Positions 1 to 8,127 of a stretch of DNA of 64,000 nucleotides are shown here, in pieces. The position numbers and the translations under genes are program-made. Every line of letters begins with the position of its first letter. Position 1 is the stretch's first letter. The notes under the pieces were generated by a model. The model saw only the letters and a list, made by a program, of their open reading frames with translations. It was not told where the DNA came from and did not search any database. The stretch is taken from the NCBI RefSeq assembly GCF_014334135.1, contig NZ_CP060497.1, positions 3,906,001 to 3,970,000 on the forward strand. The letters run 5' to 3'. The DNA comes from Olivibacter sp. SDN3. GTDB lineage: Bacteria > Bacteroidota > Bacteroidia > Sphingobacteriales > Sphingobacteriaceae.

Positions 1-39
1 CGCCGAGTTATTAACATAATGGTTTAAAAACAGTGTTAT

Positions 40-1746
40 ATGAAGCAAAAATTACTTGATCAACTATTTGTTACAAAAACAAAGCTCTTTCTGCTGTCTT
101 TTTTTATTTCAGTTGCTGCTTATGGGCAAACTCCTGTCAGTTACAAAAATGGGCTAGTTGTCTCCGCTCACCCTTTGGCTTCGGAAGTAGGTGTTGATAT
201 TCTTAAAAAAGGAGGGAATGCCGTAGATGCAGCTATCGCTGTTCAATTTGCGCTTGCCGTTGTTTACCCGAATGCGGGTAATATCGGCGGCGGTGGGTTT
301 ATGGTTTATCGTTCTTCGAATAATGAACGGGCTGCGCTGGATTTCAGGGAAACGGCTTCTGAGAAAGCCAGTCGAGATATGTATTTAGATGCATCGGGGG
401 ATCCTATTGAGCGCTTAAGTCTAGATGGGCAGTTATCTGTGGGAACACCTGGAACGGTAGACGGCATGGTGAAAGCACATGAACGATTTGCTAGGTTGCC
501 GTGGAAAGATCTTCTGCAACCAGCGATTGATCTAGCACGGAAAGGTTTCCCGATAACCGCTATGCAGGCTGACGAACTCAACAGGAGAAAAGAAATTTTT
601 CAGCGCTTTAACCCACTGGGAACGGCCCTTATAAAAAAGAAAGGCCACTGGGAGGAAGGCGATCGCTTAGTACAAAGGGAATTGGCACGTACGCTTAGAT
701 TGATTAAAGATCGAGGAAGGGCGGGTTTCTATGAAGGAAGAACAGCATCTTTAATTATAGAAGAGATGGGGAGGGGTAATGGCATCATTACTACGGACGA
801 CTTGAAAAACTATCAAGCGAAATGGCGGGAGCCTATAGTTAGTAGTTATCGTAATCACGAGGTTATTTCGATGCCCCCGTCATCCAGTGGGGGGGTAGCG
901 CTAGTTTCGTTATTAAAAGCGGTTGAACCATATCCCTTATCTCGATGGGGTTTTCAGCGTGATTCGACAGTTCAATTAATGGTGGAAGCCGAACGTAGAG
1001 TATATGCTGATCGGTCGGAACATTTGGGCGATGCTGACTTTTATCCCGTTCCATTGACAGGATTGTTAGATAGTAATTATCAGCAAGAGCGAATGCGTGA
1101 CATAGATTTTTCGAGGGCAACGCCCAGCAGCGCGGTTAAGGCGGGTGACCCTAAAACATATGAGAGCGAGGAAACCACACACTTTTCGATAGTAGATAAA
1201 GAGGGTAATGCTGTGGCGATTACTACGACGCTGAATAACTCGTATGGTTCGCAAGTAGTGGTAAAAGGCGCCGGTTTTTTGCTGAACGATGAAATGGATG
1301 ATTTCTCTATAAAACCGGGGGTGCCTAATTTATATGGTTTGCTAGGTGGTGCAGCTAATGCCATAGAGCCAGGCAAACGCATGTTGAGCGCTATGACTCC
1401 CACTATTCTTACTAAGAATAATAAGTTATTTATGGTTGTAGGTACACCGGGAGGGTCTACCATTATCACGTCTGTGTTTCAGACCATTTTGAATGTAATA
1501 GACTTCGGCAAAGATATGCAGGAGGCGGTCAGTGCTCCGCGTTTTCATCATCAATGGATGCCAGATGAAGTTTACGTTGAGCAGGATGCAATTCGAGTTG
1601 ATGTACGAAAAAGACTGGAAGCAAAACACTACAAGTTTACGCCAAGAGGTAGTATAGGGCGGGTTGACGCGATTTTAGTGAATGCAGACGGCTCATTACA
1701 AGGAGGTGCCGATCCTAGAGGTGATGACGTAGCTTTAGGGTATTAA
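40..1746 (+). CDS. ggt: gamma-glutamyltransferase (gamma-glutamyl peptidase precursor)
   Basis: Cleaves or transfers the gamma-glutamyl group of glutathione and related peptides outside the cytoplasm; the precursor cuts itself into two subunits. The 568-residue length is normal for the family. Residues 1-30 form a signal peptide ending in a YGQ-type cleavage site. The glycine-rich stretch GNAGG(G)-like 'NIGGGGF' near residue 86 and the autoprocessing site TTHFSIVD are present, with Thr379 as the expected nucleophile at the start of the small subunit. The PGGSTI motif near residue 475 fits the substrate-binding loop. The gene stands alone and converges on the helicase gene, with a long hairpin between them. 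Family assignment is firm; the physiological substrate is not shown. Confidence 0.95.
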   Translation: MKQKLLDQLFVTKTKLFLLSFFISVAAYGQTPVSYKNGLVVSAHPLASEVGVDILKKGGNAVDAAIAVQFALAVVYPNAGNIGGGGFMVYRSSNNERAALDFRETASEKASRDMYLDASGDPIERLSLDGQLSVGTPGTVDGMVKAHERFARLPWKDLLQPAIDLARKGFPITAMQADELNRRKEIFQRFNPLGTALIKKKGHWEEGDRLVQRELARTLRLIKDRGRAGFYEGRTASLIIEEMGRGNGIITTDDLKNYQAKWREPIVSSYRNHEVISMPPSSSGGVALVSLLKAVEPYPLSRWGFQRDSTVQLMVEAERRVYADRSEHLGDADFYPVPLTGLLDSNYQQERMRDIDFSRATPSSAVKAGDPKTYESEETTHFSIVDKEGNAVAITTTLNNSYGSQVVVKGAGFLLNDEMDDFSIKPGVPNLYGLLGGAANAIEPGKRMLSAMTPTILTKNNKLFMVVGTPGGSTIITSVFQTILNVIDFGKDMQEAVSAPRFHHQWMPDEVYVEQDAIRVDVRKRLEAKHYKFTPRGSIGRVDAILVNADGSLQGGADPRGDDVALGY

Positions 1747-1751
1747 AGAAA

Positions 1752-1820
1752 ATGAGTTACTTATTATGTGTTAAGTATGAGGATTTGTATCCTACTCTTA
1801 ATGCATAATAAGTAACTCAT
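1752..1820. terminator. long inverted repeat between convergent genes
   Basis: A perfect 17-base inverted repeat (arms 1752-1768 and 1804-1820, ATGAGTTACTTATTATG and its complement) encloses a partly self-complementary loop. It lies between the ends of ggt and the helicase gene. The flanks give only a short T-run in either direction, so it may be a bidirectional terminator or a 3'-end protecting hairpin. Confidence 0.6.
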
Positions 1821-1869
1821 GTTTTATAGCTATTTCCAATGAATGACTATCGGAGTAGCCTGTGGCCGA

Positions 1870-3651
1870 TTACCAGCGTTTTTTTTCGCCTTTTCTTTCG
1901 CGACGTTTGCCCGAAAAATCACGGAACCCACTGTCGCTACGATCACGGCTACCACTTCTACGGCCGCCATCTCCACCTCTAGAAGATCTACTTCTGCCAC
2001 GGCTGCCGCCACCGCCATCACGATCACCTGCTAATTCTACCCTTACCGAACGGCCGTTAAAATCTGCTTGATTAAAGCCATTTAATACTTTATCGGCTAT
2101 GCTGTTTTCAACCTCAAAGAATGTATAGACACCTTTAAGGTCAATTTTACCTATAGACTTGCCACTGATTTGCGCATTGTTGCATATAAATCCAAGCATG
2201 TCACCTCTGGTAAACTCATCAACGGAGCCTAGATTGATAAACAAACGTGTGTAATCCGATTTATAACCATTACGTCCAAATTTATCACCACGTGCACCAC
2301 GATCACTACTTTTCGACTCAATTGCCGCAGCATTTAAGTCAGGAGCATTCTCGTAATAATCTAAGAAGCGGTTGAATTCAATCGACGCAAAATGTTTGAT
2401 AACATCTTCCTTGCTGAATTCAGCAAATTCGTCCATAATTCTAGGAAGGTACTGACCTATTTGATCTTCATTGACGTCTACAGCCTTTACCTTATGAACT
2501 AATGCAAATAATTGCTTTTCGCAAACGTCGAATCCACTGGGAATTTCAGCTTTTACAAATTGTTTGCCGATTACACGTTCTATCTGACGTATTTTTCCAA
2601 GTTCTCTCGCCGTAATTAGGGCAATTGAAACACCTGTTTTTCCTGCACGTGCTGTTCGCCCACTACGGTGGGTATAATTCTCAATTTCGTCTGGTAGCGA
2701 AAAATTAATCACATGGGTAACGTTGTTAACGTCGATACCACGTGCTGCAACATCGGTAGCAATAAGTAACTGAAGACTCCGTTCGCGGTATCTTTTCATT
2801 ACTTTATCACGTTGTTGTTGCGACAAATCTCCGTGCAGGGCGTCAGCATTATAACCATCTTTTATGAGGGCCTCCGCAATTTCCTGCGTTTCAATTTTAG
2901 TACGGCAGAAAACAATTCCAAATATTTCTGGATTAAAATCTACAATACGTTTAAAGGCTGCATATTTATCACGCGGTTTAACCACATAATATTCGTGATC
3001 GATGTTTACATTACCGGTATTTTTCGTACCAACGGTAAGCTCAAAAGGATCAGTCATGTAGTTCTTCGCAATGCGACGAACTTCTGCCGGCATTGTGGCA
3101 GAAAACAGCCAAGTTTTTTTCTCTTCGGGAGTTGTTGAAAGGATATTATTAATGTCTTCCTGAAAGCCCATGTTGAGCATTTCATCTGCTTCATCCAATA
3201 CTACGTAGCGTACTCCAGAAAAATCGATTGCTTTGCGGCCAATAATATCTAACATCCGTCCTGGTGTTGCTACAACAATTTGTACACCACGGCGAATCTG
3301 ACGTAATTGATCGCTAATGTTAGCTCCACCGTATACTGCTACGACGTGCACATTATCGATATTTTTAGAGAATTTTTTTAAATCATTAGCGATTTGCAAA
3401 CATAATTCGCGCGTAGGGCAAAGTATCAGTGCCTGGGGCAGATTTTGCGAAAAGTCTAATAATTCTAACAACGGCAGGCCAAATGCTGCGGTTTTGCCGG
3501 TTCCTGTTTGGGCCAATCCGACAAAATCGCTGCTGCCTGTAAGGAGTGCTGGAATAGCTTGCTCCTGGATGGGAGTTGGGTTCTCAAACCCTAACTCTGT
3601 AACGGCATTAACAACATCATGACGGATTCCCAATTGACTAAATGGGTTCAT
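1870..3651 (-). CDS. DEAD-box ATP-dependent RNA helicase with DbpA-like RNA-binding domain and RGG tail
   Basis: Unwinds RNA duplexes, probably in ribosome assembly, mRNA turnover or cold adaptation. All core motifs are visible: AQTGTGKT (about residue 47), PTREL, ATPGRM, DEAD, SAT, HGDLSQQQRD, ATDVAARGID and HRSGRTAR. After the two RecA domains comes a DbpA/CsdA-type RNA-binding domain (RLFINLGSVDEFTRGDMLGF onward), then a tail rich in Arg, Gly, Ser and Asp typical of flexible RNA-binding ends. I use the ATG at 3651; a TTG three codons upstream is also open. DeaD/CsdA or RhlE/DbpA-like naming cannot be settled by eye. A separate terminator of the upstream gene suggests its own promoter. Confidence 0.95.
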   Translation of the reverse strand: MNPFSQLGIRHDVVNAVTELGFENPTPIQEQAIPALLTGSSDFVGLAQTGTGKTAAFGLPLLELLDFSQNLPQALILCPTRELCLQIANDLKKFSKNIDNVHVVAVYGGANISDQLRQIRRGVQIVVATPGRMLDIIGRKAIDFSGVRYVVLDEADEMLNMGFQEDINNILSTTPEEKKTWLFSATMPAEVRRIAKNYMTDPFELTVGTKNTGNVNIDHEYYVVKPRDKYAAFKRIVDFNPEIFGIVFCRTKIETQEIAEALIKDGYNADALHGDLSQQQRDKVMKRYRERSLQLLIATDVAARGIDVNNVTHVINFSLPDEIENYTHRSGRTARAGKTGVSIALITARELGKIRQIERVIGKQFVKAEIPSGFDVCEKQLFALVHKVKAVDVNEDQIGQYLPRIMDEFAEFSKEDVIKHFASIEFNRFLDYYENAPDLNAAAIESKSSDRGARGDKFGRNGYKSDYTRLFINLGSVDEFTRGDMLGFICNNAQISGKSIGKIDLKGVYTFFEVENSIADKVLNGFNQADFNGRSVRVELAGDRDGGGGSRGRSRSSRGGDGGRRSGSRDRSDSGFRDFSGKRRERKGEKKRW

Positions 3652-3666
3652 GAAATTCAAAAAACG

Positions 3667-3684
3667 TTAGGCTTCATTGCCTAA
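3667..3684 (-). promoter_or_regulatory. small hairpin in the helicase leader
   Basis: TTAGGC, a 6-base loop and GCCTAA form a perfect 6-bp stem about 16 bases upstream of the helicase ATG. It could affect translation of the mRNA at low temperature, as leaders of cold-shock helicases often do; that role is inference. Confidence 0.3.
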
Positions 3685-3715
3685 GGAAGGCGCAAAGGTA
3701 AAGCTAATAATTAAT

Positions 3716-3757
3716 AAAAGCAAGCTTATGCAAAATAATTTTACAAAGCCTGCTTTT
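3716..3757 (-). terminator. intrinsic terminator after the glucosylglycerol operon
   Basis: Arms 3716-3727 and 3746-3757 pair over 12 bases with one G-U pair. On the minus strand the stem is followed by a T-rich tract (CTTTTATTAATTATT). It lies directly after the stop codon of the HAD-GT20 gene and separates it from the helicase gene. Confidence 0.65.
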
Positions 3758-3759
3758 AT

Positions 3760-6006
3760 TTATGCTTTTGCCGCAGCTTCCAATTCGTGGATGAACTCTT
3801 TGCCCCAATGTTCAATGTCATAATGGCTCACAGTCTCATAGAGCCTTTGGATGCGTAATTTGCGGTCGCCAGCCTCCATGGTAAGAGCCTGTAACAGGCT
3901 TTCCTTCATGTTTTTCGGATCGTAAGGATTGGTCAGGATCGCGTAGGGAAGTTCCACCGATGCGCCCGCAAATTCTGAGATAACCAGTACGCCGTTAGCA
4001 TCTTTATTTAGTCCTTGAACGGCTACGTACTCTTTGGCAACAAGGTTAAGCCCGTCTCGTAGTGGAGTTATCCATGCGATGTCGGCGATGGCGTAGTAAG
4101 TGATTACCTCCTCAAAGGGCACCGATCGGAAAAAAAATCGTATAGGTGTCCATTCTAGACTTGAATATTTGCCGTTTATTTCCCCAACAGCCTGCTCCAG
4201 CTCTCTTTGCGTTTTTTCATAGATTTTCATTCCCTGAGAGGGCGGGGTACAGATATTAATAAGTTCTATTTTGCCATGAAACTCCGGATACTCTTCCAAA
4301 AACTCACCAAATGCTTCTATTTTTTCTAGAGGTCCTTTGACGTAATCCAGTCGTTCAACAGATAAGACGATGTGTTTACCCTGTGTTCTTTTTTTCAGGC
4401 TTTCTATACGTTGTTGTGTTTTCTTCTGATGATAGATGCGTGTGATATTTTTAATATTGACTCCTACGGGTTGCGCGCCAAGCCTTATACGCCGGTTGCC
4501 AACCTCTATTTCTTTGGTCATTTGATCGATGCCCAAGGCGCAGCTATACGTGAGGAATTGTTTTGCTGCATTGATTTTCTTTATCACGTTTACTGGAGAA
4601 TGACTACGCAATACATCTACAAAATTTTCGACGTATCGCGGAATATGAAAACTTACAAAATCACATTGTAATAGACTTCCTATTATTTCCCGACGCCAGG
4701 GGATGATGTTGAATATATCCGCAGGGGGAAAGGCTGTATGGTGAAAGAAACCTATTTTAACATCGGGTCGTAATTGTCGTAAAAAGGCAGGTACCATCCA
4801 TAAATTATATTCATGTACCCAAACAAGTGCTCCTTGGTCAGCTTCTTCAGCTACGCGCTCGGCAAATAGCTTATTTATCCTTACATAATGTGCCCAATGT
4901 TCATGATTGAATTTCGCCCGATCGATAAATGAAAAAATGGTTGGCCAAAAGGCCTCTTTAGAGAACACTCTGTAAAAAAGATCGATGTCCTTTTTAGGAA
5001 GTGATATAATTGAAGCTGTTAAGTTGGGATATTTTTTCTCATCAATGAATTGTTTTTTAACGGCGCGGCTAGTATGTTTATTCTTTTCTTCCTCTTCTCC
5101 AACCCAAACTCCTGGCCGTCCATTCTCGAAAAAGCCCAGTAAAGAAGGTATAATGCCGTTAGGACTTTTGGGAGGAACTCTTATTTCTTCATCATTTATA
5201 ATTTCCTTATCAAATGGTAGGCGGTGGTATACCATCAATAGCTGAGGTTCTCCCGCCTGCTTGCTTTTTTTTGCCTTTTTTGCTTCTCTATAATAACTTT
5301 TAAACGCTGGGTAATGTAACATTGATTCCAAAATGCCTCCCGCGCCTTCTGCTTTTGCATGATAGGTGTTTTTTAATTGTGCGGTTGCATCTATCAGAAG
5401 TGGTTCTGCTCTTCCTACGACAACGCCTTTATAATCAGTTTCATATAAAGACAAGTCGTTCATCGTATCGCCGGCAACCAATACCATGTCTGGTGGAAAG
5501 TTGAGTGTTTTAACTAATTGTTTTAAGGTTTCCCCCTTGTTAATTCCACCGGGAAGAATATCTAAATATTGTCCGGCTGATAGGAGTACATCACAACCGT
5601 ATTTAGCAGCAATTTCTTCGATAGCTTTGATGTCGGTATCCTTTTCATAGTAGAACGAGCATCGGCGCTGCTGCGGTACTTCTTGAAATTGTAGGCCCTC
5701 GATGTGCTGTAGTTCGTCACGAAAGGTAAATATGCCAGGCCATTTCTTTTCAATTTGAGACTGTATAGGTTCTATAGGCTCCATTGTTCTACCATTTAAT
5801 ATAGTAGCACCCACGTCGCATATAATATAATCAGGATTGGGGATGATAGGGTCGTTTAATAACGGCATGACCGATTCTAACCCTCTGCCTGTTACAAACG
5901 CCAGGCGTATATCCTGGTGTTTTTGAATGAGTCGATATAAGTTTAATCGATCTACATTCTTTCCACCTAAAAACGTTCCGTCTAGATCTGTAGCAAGTAA
6001 CATCAT
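3760..6006 (-). CDS. ggpPS: bifunctional glucosylglycerol-phosphate synthase/phosphatase (HAD-GT20 fusion)
   Basis: Predicted to join ADP-glucose and glycerol-3-phosphate and then remove the phosphate, giving glucosylglycerol, a compatible solute. Residues 1 to about 240 are a HAD-IIB phosphatase domain (motif I DLDGT at 8-12, a GDTMNDLSL motif near 200). Residues from about 255 to 748 are a GT20 domain. Within it I see features I know from cyanobacterial GgpS and not OtsA: YHRLPFDKE, KSPNGIIPSLLGFF (near 280), FSKEAFWP, HIPRYVENFV and DIAWITPLRDGLNLVAKEYV. OtsA proteins have a GGL motif in place of KSPNGI. The upstream neighbour gpsA would supply the acceptor glycerol-3-phosphate. Automated pipelines may call this trehalose-6-phosphate synthase/phosphatase, which remains the alternative. 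Confidence 0.85.
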   Translation of the reverse strand: MMLLATDLDGTFLGGKNVDRLNLYRLIQKHQDIRLAFVTGRGLESVMPLLNDPIIPNPDYIICDVGATILNGRTMEPIEPIQSQIEKKWPGIFTFRDELQHIEGLQFQEVPQQRRCSFYYEKDTDIKAIEEIAAKYGCDVLLSAGQYLDILPGGINKGETLKQLVKTLNFPPDMVLVAGDTMNDLSLYETDYKGVVVGRAEPLLIDATAQLKNTYHAKAEGAGGILESMLHYPAFKSYYREAKKAKKSKQAGEPQLLMVYHRLPFDKEIINDEEIRVPPKSPNGIIPSLLGFFENGRPGVWVGEEEEKNKHTSRAVKKQFIDEKKYPNLTASIISLPKKDIDLFYRVFSKEAFWPTIFSFIDRAKFNHEHWAHYVRINKLFAERVAEEADQGALVWVHEYNLWMVPAFLRQLRPDVKIGFFHHTAFPPADIFNIIPWRREIIGSLLQCDFVSFHIPRYVENFVDVLRSHSPVNVIKKINAAKQFLTYSCALGIDQMTKEIEVGNRRIRLGAQPVGVNIKNITRIYHQKKTQQRIESLKKRTQGKHIVLSVERLDYVKGPLEKIEAFGEFLEEYPEFHGKIELINICTPPSQGMKIYEKTQRELEQAVGEINGKYSSLEWTPIRFFFRSVPFEEVITYYAIADIAWITPLRDGLNLVAKEYVAVQGLNKDANGVLVISEFAGASVELPYAILTNPYDPKNMKESLLQALTMEAGDRKLRIQRLYETVSHYDIEHWGKEFIHELEAAAKA

Positions 6007-6071
6007 ATTGTTTTTTTTTAAGGTAAATTTGTTTTTGTTTTAATTTTAAAGCTGCAATAGAAGATTAGGTA

Positions 6072-7061
6072 TTACAGCAGCTGGCTTTCCAGTATTTTAA
6101 ATTCAACGTAGGGAGAAATATGATTATGCAAAATACGATATACTGTAGAGACAATAGGTGTATGCGCCCGTATTTTTTTTGCTACCTCATAAATTCCTTT
6201 TGCGGCGTTATATCCTTCTGCAACCATGCTCATTTGTGATTTAGCCAGCTGTACAGAGTAACCTCTTCCAATCATTTCTCCGAAAGTTCTGTTACGACTG
6301 AAATTAGAATAGGCGGTTACCAGCAAATCGCCTAAATAGGCGGATGTGGCTATTTTAATGGAATCTAGTTTTAAGGAGTTGAGAAATTGCGACAGTTCAT
6401 TGATCGCATTCGAAACAATCACCGCCTGAAAATTATCGCCGTAGTTAAGTCCTTTTGCTATTCCACAGGCTATACCGATAATATTTTTGTAAATAGCAGC
6501 ATACTCTATACCAATAGGATCATTGCTAGTATGTGTTACCAGATAGGAAGAATTGATGGATTGTTGGAGTTCCTGAGCAAATTTCTGGTTTCTTGACGCT
6601 ATAGTGATATAGGTTTTGCGTTCCATGGCAATTTCTTCTGCATGACAAGGGCCCGCTATGATGGCTTGTTGATCCATGCTTATTCCGAAGCGATCCGCTA
6701 GGTAGGAGGAAGGCAAAACATGTTGTCCATTTAAGGTGCCTTTAATTGAAGTGATGATTCTCTTATTCACGACATCCCCAGGAGTTATTTCGCTCGCGAC
6801 TCCCGCTAAATAGGCACTTGGAACAGCGAAGAGAAGAATTTCAGCTTGTTGGATTACTTCATCTAAGTGGTGAGAAGCAGATATGTGTTGCATAGGAAGT
6901 TGGAGATAACTAAGGTAATTCTTATTCCTTCCAGATTCTAAGAGGCTGTCAACGTATTCTTTTTTTCGTAGGTACCAGGCTATATCAATTTTGTTTTCAG
7001 CAAAAATCTTAATTAAAGCAGTGGCCCAGCTGCCGCCCCCAATCACACTAATTTTTTTCAA
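6072..7061 (-). CDS. gpsA: NAD(P)-dependent glycerol-3-phosphate dehydrogenase
   Basis: Reduces dihydroxyacetone phosphate to sn-glycerol-3-phosphate in the cytoplasm, for phospholipids and here probably also for glucosylglycerol. The 329-residue protein has the Rossmann motif GGGSWATA (8-15), the SIKG motif, GPCHAEE, and the KNIIGIACGIAKGLNYGDN segment with the catalytic lysine near residue 190. The start is a TTG; the protein family begins at this point and no ATG is in frame nearby. Its stop is 65 bases before the HAD-GT20 gene on the same strand with no terminator between, which supports co-transcription. Confidence 0.92.
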   Translation of the reverse strand: MKKISVIGGGSWATALIKIFAENKIDIAWYLRKKEYVDSLLESGRNKNYLSYLQLPMQHISASHHLDEVIQQAEILLFAVPSAYLAGVASEITPGDVVNKRIITSIKGTLNGQHVLPSSYLADRFGISMDQQAIIAGPCHAEEIAMERKTYITIASRNQKFAQELQQSINSSYLVTHTSNDPIGIEYAAIYKNIIGIACGIAKGLNYGDNFQAVIVSNAINELSQFLNSLKLDSIKIATSAYLGDLLVTAYSNFSRNRTFGEMIGRGYSVQLAKSQMSMVAEGYNAAKGIYEVAKKIRAHTPIVSTVYRILHNHISPYVEFKILESQLL

Positions 7062-7164
7062 TCTTTCGCGGAGTTAAATGGTGAAACTTTAAGACGGAAC
7101 TTTACTTAATACGTAAGGCCCCTAATACGAAGATTGCAAATATAGTTAAAATAGCGCGTATATC

Positions 7165-7194
7165 AAAAAAAAGCCGCCCCAGGGATAGGGCGGC
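7165..7194 (-). terminator. intrinsic terminator of the DUF4397 gene
   Basis: GCCGCCC and GGGCGGC (7173-7179, 7188-7194) form a perfect GC stem with an 8-base loop; on the minus strand it is followed by eight T residues. It ends transcription coming from 7233-7964, leaving gpsA with its own promoter. Confidence 0.92.
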
Positions 7195-7225
7195 AGTCCA
7201 TCTTAAGGGGAAAGCGATGGACTTC

Positions 7226-7236
7226 AATCAACCTAA
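7226..7236 (-). repeat. TTAGGTTGATT element ahead of a terminator (copy 1)
   Basis: The minus strand reads TTAGGTTGATT, overlapping the TAG stop codon of the DUF4397 gene and lying 31 bases before the terminator stem. The same 11 bases occur, inside a longer shared 17-mer, ahead of two other terminators in this window (40696 and 59207). Confidence 0.5.
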
Positions 7237-7964
7237 TCGTGCTCGAGAATAAATGCTTTGAATTTTTGCGCATCATCCTCGGTTTCCATAAAGCCACTGG
7301 CCATTATGGTATAATATTTTCCTTCTTTTGGCCTGAATTCCAGGCTCGTCAAAGAGGTGTTGCTCTCGTGATTTAGTATGTTGAGCCTATAGACCGCACT
7401 ACTGTCGATGGCTGGAATATCACCAAATGGGGTGTTTTCCTTAAATTTTTTATTATTGGCCAATAAAGTGTCTATACTGCTCGCTTCTAAGTCCAATGAA
7501 AGAGAATCAGGACATAAATTAATAAACCTCACTTTTGAGTGGTTTTCTAAAGGCTGATCTCCGTATTCAAAATCCCGAACACCTAATAATTCGAGTGAGT
7601 CTACCCGATCTGTCGCAAAGATGGTATAACACATGCCAGCCTGAAGACTCCAATGCTTAATGTCTAGCGCTTTGTTATCTGCTGCCCGGTTTGTTTGAAA
7701 CTGATAAGATCCCGGGTATAATAATTGATAAATGATACGGTTACCAAAGTTAAACGATTGATTATCTATTCTACTACCATTGATGCCCATTACAAGTGGT
7801 CCCGCATCGGGAGAAGCATGGACTATGGATACTAAGGTTCCGGGAATGCTTCCATGTTGCGCGTCATTATCTTTTAAACAAGCACTTAATGAAAGCAATA
7901 GGACGATAAAAAAAATGTATCGATAGTTGTTTTTAAATTTTTTAAATAAAAGGTGTATATTCAT
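7233..7964 (-). CDS. DUF4397 domain lipoprotein
   Basis: A 243-residue exported lipoprotein. A hydrophobic stretch is followed by the lipobox LSAC, so the mature protein starts at that cysteine and is anchored in a membrane. The body begins with VSIVHASPDAGPL and later VRFINLCPDSLSL, the repeated opening strands of DUF4397 domains. The function of the domain is unknown; such proteins are common in Bacteroidota. I chose the ATG at 7964 instead of the in-frame TTG at 7976. Monocistronic, with a clear terminator. Confidence 0.85.
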   Translation of the reverse strand: MNIHLLFKKFKNNYRYIFFIVLLLSLSACLKDNDAQHGSIPGTLVSIVHASPDAGPLVMGINGSRIDNQSFNFGNRIIYQLLYPGSYQFQTNRAADNKALDIKHWSLQAGMCYTIFATDRVDSLELLGVRDFEYGDQPLENHSKVRFINLCPDSLSLDLEASSIDTLLANNKKFKENTPFGDIPAIDSSAVYRLNILNHESNTSLTSLEFRPKEGKYYTIMASGFMETEDDAQKFKAFILEHD

Positions 7965-8127
7965 ACATTCACACAAGCAACATTATTTACTAATATTTTT
8001 TATATAGCTAGTTGTTTAACGGTTTATTGGCAGAAAGTGCTACAGCGTTTGATATTTTTTTAAATAATGGAATGGTTCTTCGTCCGAAAAAATCCATAAG
8101 TTTGTACCAACGAATTATTATAGATTA

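Noticed and set aside
1843-2071. Two overlapping plus-strand frames rich in Thr, Ala, Pro and Arg opposite the helicase tail
   Set aside because: They are the antisense of the low-complexity RGG-like tail of the helicase gene; composition is fully explained by that.
3760-6006. Trehalose-6-phosphate synthase/phosphatase label
   Set aside because: The GT20 domain has GgpS-type motifs (KSPNGI, SKEAFWP, HIPRYVENFV) and a gpsA neighbour; trehalose remains only an alternative.
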